Origin: Ferrimonas pelagia
Lineage (GTDB): Bacteria > Pseudomonadota > Gammaproteobacteria > Enterobacterales > Shewanellaceae
NCBI RefSeq assembly: GCF_039543565.1
Contig: NZ_BAABJZ010000107.1
Span: 89,845 to 153,844, forward strand
Direction: 5' to 3'
DNA: 64,000 nt
Position 1 is the stretch's first letter. The number at the start of each line of letters is the position of its first letter. The notes under the pieces are model-generated. The model searched no databases. It saw nothing but the letters and a program-made list of their open reading frames with translations, and was not told where the DNA came from. The position numbers and the translations under genes were made by a program. Shown here in pieces: positions 58,955 to 64,000 of this stretch.

Positions 58955-59155
58955 AAATCGTCAAAGACTCTAATCCGTGGGCTATTGTTTACTTAGTCCA
59001 TTAAGAAGGAACTGTACGAGGCCTTAATATATCGCTATGTACAGTGGTTCCCATATGGCACTGATCTCATTTTCGGTATCTTACTAACACTCTTGAAATT
59101 AAGCCAGCGTGTAGGGGCTTTTGCCCCTTGCATCGGTGGCAAAATTTCATTCTAA

Positions 59156-59170
59156 TGTAGCTAAATTACA
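59156..59170. promoter_or_regulatory. HexR operator upstream of zwf
   Basis: TGTAGCTAAATTACA differs from the Shewanella HexR consensus TGTAATTAAATTACA (from memory) at two positions and keeps the TGTA/TACA arms. It lies 37 bp before the zwf start, where bound HexR would block the promoter or early transcription. A small hairpin AGGGGC/GCCCCT lies upstream at 59113-59128. Confidence 0.8.
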
Positions 59171-59206
59171 TCTTGGGCGGACCACCGCCCTTTAGAGGAG
59201 ACGGAA

Positions 59207-60679
59207 GTGGCTGTTAACAAAGATTCTTCAGTCAAATCCTGCGATTTTGTGTTGTTTGGTACTATGGGCGACTTGGCACGACGCAAGTTGCTGCCGGCCA
59301 TGTATCAACTGGATCGCGCAGGCCTGCTTCATGAAGATACGCGCATTGTAGGCATCGCGCGTAGTGAAATGAGTCAGGAAGATTACGTTGGTGCCGTTCA
59401 AAAAGCACTGAACACCTTTGTCAAAGAGACTTTGGATCAGACGGTTGCAGAGCGCTTTATCAAGCGTTTGTGCTACTACGCGACGGATTTCACCGATCCT
59501 GCCGGGTTTAAAGGACTACAAAAGATCCTGAACCCGAACAGCGTGATGGTAAACTACTTCGCCACACCGCCATCTATCTATGGTGCCATTGGTAATTGCC
59601 TCAAAGAGAACGGGCTGATCAAAGCGGATACCCGCGTTGTATTGGAAAAACCGATCGGCAATGACCTGGAATCTTCCAAGGTTATCAACAACCAAGTTGC
59701 TGAATACTTTGCAGAAAAGCAAATCTACCGGATCGATCATTACCTGGGTAAAGAGACGGTACAAAATCTGGTTGCTCTGCGTTTTGCCAACTCGCTGTTT
59801 TCCTCTAAGTGGGACAACCGCACCATCGATCATGTGCAGATCACCGTTGCGGAAGAGGTGGGTATTGAAGGCCGCTGGGGCTACTTCGATGAAGCAGGTC
59901 AGATGCGCGATATGATCCAGAACCACCTGCTGCAGGTCTTGTCTCTGGTTGCGATGGATCCGCCGGTTAACCTGGACGCAGACTCGATCCGCGATGAGAA
60001 GGTGAAGGTACTGAAGTCGCTACGCCCGATCGATCAGACCAACATCTATGAGAACACCGTCCGTGGTCAATACACCGCGGGTTTCCTGAAAGGCGAGTCC
60101 GTGCCGGGCTACCTGGAAGAGGAAGGTGCCAAGACCGATTCCAATTGCGAAACCTTCGTTGCCATGCGTGTCGATATCGACAACTGGCGTTGGGCGGGTG
60201 TGCCGTTCTACCTGCGCTCAGGTAAGCGTATGCCGACCAAGCACTCTGAGATCGTCGTTCACTTTAAGAACCCGCCGCACAACCTCTATAAGGATCTGTA
60301 CCGTGATCTGCCAGCGAACAAGCTGACGATCCGCCTGCAGCCGCATGAGGGCGTTGAGATCCAGATGATGAACAAGGTTCCTGGCCTGGATTCTACGACT
60401 CGTCTGCAGACCACGAAGTTGGATCTGTCCTTCTCCGATACCTTCAAGAATGAGCGCATCGCTGACGCGTATGAGCGTTTGTTGCTGGAGTGTATGTTGG
60501 GTAACCAAGCGCTGTTCGTACGTCGTGATGAAGTTGAGCAGGCGTGGACTTGGTGTGACTCTATCCTGAACGCTTGGGAAGCCTCCAATGAGCCACCGAA
60601 GAACTACCCGGCGGGTAGCTGGGGCCCGGTTGCGTCTGTAGCGATGATCACTCGCGATAACCGCGCTTGGGAGGAGTGA
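59207..60679 (+). CDS. zwf: Glucose-6-phosphate 1-dehydrogenase
   Basis: First step of the Entner-Doudoroff and pentose-phosphate routes. The 490-residue protein has the coenzyme-binding GTMGDLARRKLLPA and the active-site signature YRIDHYLGKETVQN, with EKPIGNDLESS between. The start is a GTG at 59207, supported by AGGAG at good spacing and by the known N-terminus. It is first in the zwf-pgl-edd-eda operon. Confidence 0.97.
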   Translation: MAVNKDSSVKSCDFVLFGTMGDLARRKLLPAMYQLDRAGLLHEDTRIVGIARSEMSQEDYVGAVQKALNTFVKETLDQTVAERFIKRLCYYATDFTDPAGFKGLQKILNPNSVMVNYFATPPSIYGAIGNCLKENGLIKADTRVVLEKPIGNDLESSKVINNQVAEYFAEKQIYRIDHYLGKETVQNLVALRFANSLFSSKWDNRTIDHVQITVAEEVGIEGRWGYFDEAGQMRDMIQNHLLQVLSLVAMDPPVNLDADSIRDEKVKVLKSLRPIDQTNIYENTVRGQYTAGFLKGESVPGYLEEEGAKTDSNCETFVAMRVDIDNWRWAGVPFYLRSGKRMPTKHSEIVVHFKNPPHNLYKDLYRDLPANKLTIRLQPHEGVEIQMMNKVPGLDSTTRLQTTKLDLSFSDTFKNERIADAYERLLLECMLGNQALFVRRDEVEQAWTWCDSILNAWEASNEPPKNYPAGSWGPVASVAMITRDNRAWEE

Positions 60680-60680
60680 G

Positions 60681-61373
60681 ATGACAATGCCAAACATGCA
60701 CACCTTCGTGACCGGCGCTGAGCTGGTTTCAGAGCTGGCCACCAAGATCACCGCACAACTGGCTGCGGCGATCGCTGAGCGCGGCTCAGCCTCGCTGTTC
60801 GTTTCCGGTGGTGGCACGCCGCTGCCGCTGTTTAAAGCCATGAACCAAATCGATATTGACTGGAGTAAGGTCAATGTTTCTTTGGTTGATGAGCGTTGGG
60901 TTGCCCCAGATCATGCGGACTCAAACGATCGCTTGGTGCGTGACAACCTGATCCAGAACAAAGCCGCTGACGCGAACTATGTGTCGCCAGTGACCGGTCA
61001 TGCCACCCCAGAAGAGGGTCTGGTCGAAGCAACTGCCCGACTGAGTGCGTTCGGTCAACCGTTCGACGTGGTGATCTTGGGTATGGGTGGCGACGGCCAC
61101 ACCGCGTCCCTGTTCCCATGCTGCGAGCAATTGGATGAAGGCTTCAACACCGATGCGTTGTTGTTGGCGACCCATCCGACCAAGGCGCCACACGCGCGCA
61201 TTACGCTTTCATTGAAGGCGATCTTGGCTGCTCGTCACACCTACCTGCACATTGCCGGTCAAGGTAAGAAAGACGTTCTGGATGCCGCTTTGGCTGGAAC
61301 CGACGCCACCGAGCTGCCTATCCGTGCTGTCCTGCAACAGGCCCCTGTCGACGTATACTGGAGCGAAGCGTAA
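60681..61373 (+). CDS. pgl: 6-phosphogluconolactonase
   Basis: Hydrolyses 6-phosphogluconolactone. The 230-residue protein is of the DevB/NagB-like fold, with FVSGGGTPLPLFKAM, VSLVDERWVAPDH and VILGMGGDGHTASLFP, the last forming the phosphate site with its conserved histidine. It starts 1 base after the zwf stop, with GGAGGAG upstream, and ends in a TAATG junction with edd. Tight spacing ties its expression to zwf and edd. Confidence 0.95.
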   Translation: MTMPNMHTFVTGAELVSELATKITAQLAAAIAERGSASLFVSGGGTPLPLFKAMNQIDIDWSKVNVSLVDERWVAPDHADSNDRLVRDNLIQNKAADANYVSPVTGHATPEEGLVEATARLSAFGQPFDVVILGMGGDGHTASLFPCCEQLDEGFNTDALLLATHPTKAPHARITLSLKAILAARHTYLHIAGQGKKDVLDAALAGTDATELPIRAVLQQAPVDVYWSEA

Positions 61374-63181
61374 TGCTGAACCCGCAAATTAAGGCGATCA
61401 CCGATCGCATCATCGAGCGCAGTGTCGAGACCCGCGCCGAATACCTGAAAAACATGGCGGCTCAGCAAGCCAAAGGCGTGCTGCGTGGCGCGTTAGGTTG
61501 CTCAAACCTGGCCCACGGCTTCGCGGCTTGCGGTAAGCAGGACAAAGCCGATCTGAAGGCGATGAACAAGTCCAACATCGGTATCGTGACCTCTTACAAC
61601 GATATGTTGTCAGCGCACCAGCCGTATGAGACCTATCCAGAGCAGATCAAAGCCGCGTGTCGTTCTGCAGGCTCTGTCGCCCAGGTCGCCGGTGGTGTCC
61701 CTGCGATGTGTGATGGCGTGACTCAGGGTCAGCCGGGCATGGAGTTGTCGCTGCTGTCCCGTGAAGTGATCGCCATGGCAACCGCTGTTGGTCTGTCCCA
61801 CAACATGTTCGACGGTACGCTGCAGTTGGGCGTCTGTGACAAGATCGTCCCGGGTATGGTGATGGGCGCGCTGAGCTTCGGCCACCTGCCCACCTTGTTT
61901 GTACCAGCAGGGCCAATGCCTTCCGGTTTGCCAAACAAAGAAAAGGCCCGTGTGCGTCAGGAATACGCGCAAGGTAATGTGGGTGAGGAAGCCTTGCTGG
62001 AAGCGGAATCCGCTTCTTACCACAGCCCTGGCACCTGTACCTTCTACGGCACGGCGAACTCCAACCAGCTCGCCATTGAAGCGATGGGCCTGCAGTTGCC
62101 AGGTTCCTCCTTTGTGCCACCGTCAGGCGATCTGCGCGAGCAGTTGACCGACGCGGCAGCCAAGCAGGTTTGCCGCCATGCGCAGGCAGGAACCGCGCGT
62201 ATGGCTGATATCTACAGCGAAAAGAACGTGGTTAACGGCATTGTTGCTTTGTTGGCAACCGGTGGCTCGACCAACCTGACCATGCACTTGGTGGCTATGG
62301 CTCGCGCCGCTGGCGTGATCGTGACCTGGCAGGACTTTGCGGATCTGTCCGCGGCTACGCCGCTGCTGGCCCGCGTCTACCCGAACGGTCAGGCGGACAT
62401 TAACCACTTCCACCAAGCCGGTGGCATGGCGTTCCTGATGGCTCAGCTGCGCAAAGGCGGTTTGATCCACGAAGACGTTGAAACCGTAGCGGGTCAAGGC
62501 CTGGAGCTGTACACCAAAACACCAGCGCTGGTGGAAGGCAAGCTGCAGTGGGTGGATTGTGCAGAGCAGTCCGGCGACGAAGACGTGCTGCGCCCGATCG
62601 ACAAGCCGTTCCAGGAAACCGGTGGCATGCAGTTGCTGAAAGGCAACTTGGGTCGCGCGGTAATGAAGGTGTCGGCGGTTGAGCTGGAGCACCAAATTGT
62701 TGAAGCACCAGCCGTGGTTATCGAATCTCAGTATGATTTGGAAGGCATGTTTAAGGCCGGTGAGCTGGACAAAGATTGCATCGTGGTTGCGCGCTACCAG
62801 GGCCCGCAGGCCAATGGTATGCCTGAGCTGCACAAGCTGACCCCACCGTTGGCCGTGCTGCAAGATCGCGGTTTCAAGGTTGCGTTGGTGACCGACGGAC
62901 GTATGTCGGGTGCATCTGGTAAGGTACCTGCCGCCATCCACGTGACCCCGGAAGCTATCGATGGTGGTTTGCTGGCGAAGGTGAACGACGGTGACATGAT
63001 CCGTTTGAATGCCATCACCGGTGAACTGACTTTGTTGGTTGAAGAAAAAGAACTAGAAGAACGTTCAATCCCAGCAATGGATCTGAGCGCCAATAATATC
63101 GGCTCTGGTCGCGACCTGTTCGCCCAGTTCCGCACCATGCTGGCGCGCCCTGAAATTGGCGCCTCTGCAGTAATTAAGTAA
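61373..63181 (+). CDS. edd: Phosphogluconate dehydratase
   Basis: Converts 6-phosphogluconate to 2-keto-3-deoxy-6-phosphogluconate. The 602-residue IlvD/Edd-family protein carries the iron-sulfur-cluster cysteines (in MCDGVTQGQPGMELSLLSRE, GTCTFYGTANSNQ and nearby LGVCDKI) and the substrate loop TDGRMSGASGKVPAAIHVTPE. Full length. It is coupled to pgl by a one-base overlap and is 10 bases before eda. Confidence 0.97.
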   Translation: MLNPQIKAITDRIIERSVETRAEYLKNMAAQQAKGVLRGALGCSNLAHGFAACGKQDKADLKAMNKSNIGIVTSYNDMLSAHQPYETYPEQIKAACRSAGSVAQVAGGVPAMCDGVTQGQPGMELSLLSREVIAMATAVGLSHNMFDGTLQLGVCDKIVPGMVMGALSFGHLPTLFVPAGPMPSGLPNKEKARVRQEYAQGNVGEEALLEAESASYHSPGTCTFYGTANSNQLAIEAMGLQLPGSSFVPPSGDLREQLTDAAAKQVCRHAQAGTARMADIYSEKNVVNGIVALLATGGSTNLTMHLVAMARAAGVIVTWQDFADLSAATPLLARVYPNGQADINHFHQAGGMAFLMAQLRKGGLIHEDVETVAGQGLELYTKTPALVEGKLQWVDCAEQSGDEDVLRPIDKPFQETGGMQLLKGNLGRAVMKVSAVELEHQIVEAPAVVIESQYDLEGMFKAGELDKDCIVVARYQGPQANGMPELHKLTPPLAVLQDRGFKVALVTDGRMSGASGKVPAAIHVTPEAIDGGLLAKVNDGDMIRLNAITGELTLLVEEKELEERSIPAMDLSANNIGSGRDLFAQFRTMLARPEIGASAVIK

Positions 63182-63191
63182 GGATTTTTTT

Positions 63192-63833
63192 ATGAGTAAC
63201 CAATGGGTTATGCAGCCGGGTGAAGTTTTCGCTCGTAGTCAAGTTGTGCCAGTAATGGTGATCAACAAGCTGGAAGAAGCGGTTCCTCTGGCGAAAGCTC
63301 TGGTTGCCGGTGGCATCGAGATCCTGGAAGTGACCCTGCGTACCGAGTGCGCAGTGGAAGCTATCCGCGCGATCCGTGAAGCCGTGCCAGAAGCACTGGT
63401 TGGTGCGGGTACCGTTCTGAATGCTGAGCACCTGGATCAAGTGATCGAGGCCGGCGCCCAGTTCGCCATCAGCCCGGGTGCGACCCCAGCATTGCTGCAG
63501 GCGGCCAAAGCGCGCTCCATTCCGCTGATCCCGGGTGTGGCTTCTGTTTCTGACGCCATGCAGGCGCTGGAGCAGGGCTATGATCACCTGAAATTCTTCC
63601 CAGCGGAAGCCAACGGTGGTGTTAAGGCACTGAAATCCATCTTGGGCCCACTGCCTCAGTTGACGTTCTGCCCAACCGGCGGGATCAGCCTGAACAACTA
63701 CAACGATTACCTGGCCATTCCTCAGGTGAAAGCTTGTGGTGGTTCCTGGATCGCACCGGTTGACGCTGTGACCAACGGTGATTGGGATCGCATCACCCAG
63801 CTGTGTAAAGAAGCCGTTGAAGGCGTGAAGTAA
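63192..63833 (+). CDS. eda: KDPG/KHG aldolase
   Basis: Cleaves 2-keto-3-deoxy-6-phosphogluconate to pyruvate and glyceraldehyde-3-phosphate. The 213-residue class I aldolase has E in GGIEILEVTLRTECA and the Schiff-base lysine in YDHLKFFPAEANGG. AAGGA precedes its ATG. It closes the operon; a strong terminator lies about 95 bases downstream. Confidence 0.97.
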   Translation: MSNQWVMQPGEVFARSQVVPVMVINKLEEAVPLAKALVAGGIEILEVTLRTECAVEAIRAIREAVPEALVGAGTVLNAEHLDQVIEAGAQFAISPGATPALLQAAKARSIPLIPGVASVSDAMQALEQGYDHLKFFPAEANGGVKALKSILGPLPQLTFCPTGGISLNNYNDYLAIPQVKACGGSWIAPVDAVTNGDWDRITQLCKEAVEGVK

Positions 63834-63863
63834 TTCACCCTCCCCGAGTTTTGACACAGACGG

Positions 63864-63877
63864 CGCCCTTCGGGGCG
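63864..63877. other. Small GC hairpin after eda
   Basis: CGCCC pairs with GGGCG over a TTCG tetraloop, a very stable hairpin, but it has no U tract. It lies 30 bases after the eda stop and ahead of the true terminator, where it may protect the 3' end of the transcript. Confidence 0.5.
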
Positions 63878-63926
63878 TAATGCCGATCATTTAAGGATCG
63901 TTTGACCGATCTTTTGATGATGTCAG

Positions 63927-63960
63927 AATCCGAGTTCTCATTCAGGAACTCGGATTTTTT
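63927..63960 (+). terminator. Rho-independent terminator of the zwf-pgl-edd-eda operon
   Basis: AATCCGAGTTC (63927-63937) pairs with GAACTCGGATT (63946-63956), then a T run to 63960. The last 40 bases of the window show nothing that can be assigned; an ATG at 63961 opens a frame to the edge but has no ribosome site. Confidence 0.9.
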
Positions 63961-64000
63961 ATGCTTCTCAGTCAAGCTCTCGATACCCTCCATAGCTTCT

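Overview
The window reads as a chromosome segment of a marine-type gammaproteobacterium close to Shewanella or Ferrimonas (order Alteromonadales). The evidence is gene order: roxA-purB-hflD-mnmA-nudJ-rluE, icd-cspD-clpSA-infA-bpt-aat-cydCD-trxB, ald-lrp-ftsK-lolA-rarA-crcB-serS, and pykA-hexR-zwf-pgl-edd-eda are all arranged as in that group. No tRNA, rRNA, CRISPR array or transposon-type IS was recognised. The genus assignment is inference from synteny, not from a search.

Regions: (1) 1-27444 is core housekeeping: a leucine/valine dehydrogenase fragment, ribosome hydroxylation, purine synthesis, tRNA thiolation, 23S pseudouridylation, two unrelated NADP isocitrate dehydrogenases side by side, the ClpA/ClpS N-degron machinery together with the two aminoacyl-tRNA-protein transferases (aat, bpt) that feed it, the CydDC exporter, thioredoxin reductase, alanine dehydrogenase with divergent Lrp, and the ftsK-lolA-rarA-crcB run. 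(2) 27449-34853 is a 7.4 kb integrative element inserted at the 5' end of serS. It is bounded by a 38-bp identical (53-bp near-identical) duplication of the serS start, carries a complete tyrosine integrase, a serine recombinase, a DNA-binding-type protein, six small coupled genes of unknown function, several palindromic control sites, an unusual array of hairpin-like repeats, and one cargo gene on the opposite strand: a TIR-like nucleotide-binding protein of the kind used as an effector in anti-phage systems. The element separates crcB from serS, rebuilds the serS reading frame, and must therefore supply the expression signals for this essential gene. (3) 34825-36114 is serS. (4) 36349-56370 is a polysaccharide locus. 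A rightward group encodes GH2 and GH9 glycosidases, a HAMP membrane protein and a TPR-like/TIM-barrel-like secreted protein. A leftward eight-gene operon encodes a response-regulator/PP2C phosphatase, a STAS antagonist, a sugar nucleotidyltransferase, an anti-sigma-type kinase, a cellulose-synthase-like GT2 and three DUF3131 paralogues. A PEGA/coiled-coil protein, a probable outer-membrane barrel and a second GT2 follow. (5) 56481-63833 is central carbon metabolism: pykA and hexR leftward, and the Entner-Doudoroff operon zwf-pgl-edd-eda rightward, with a recognisable HexR operator.

The two places most likely to hold undescribed biology are the serS element (orphan TIR-like effector, hairpin array, promoter capture of serS) and the polysaccharide operon, where a complete SpoIIE/SpoIIAA/SpoIIAB-like partner-switching set is interleaved with a synthase that lacks the usual cyclic-di-GMP-binding PilZ domain.
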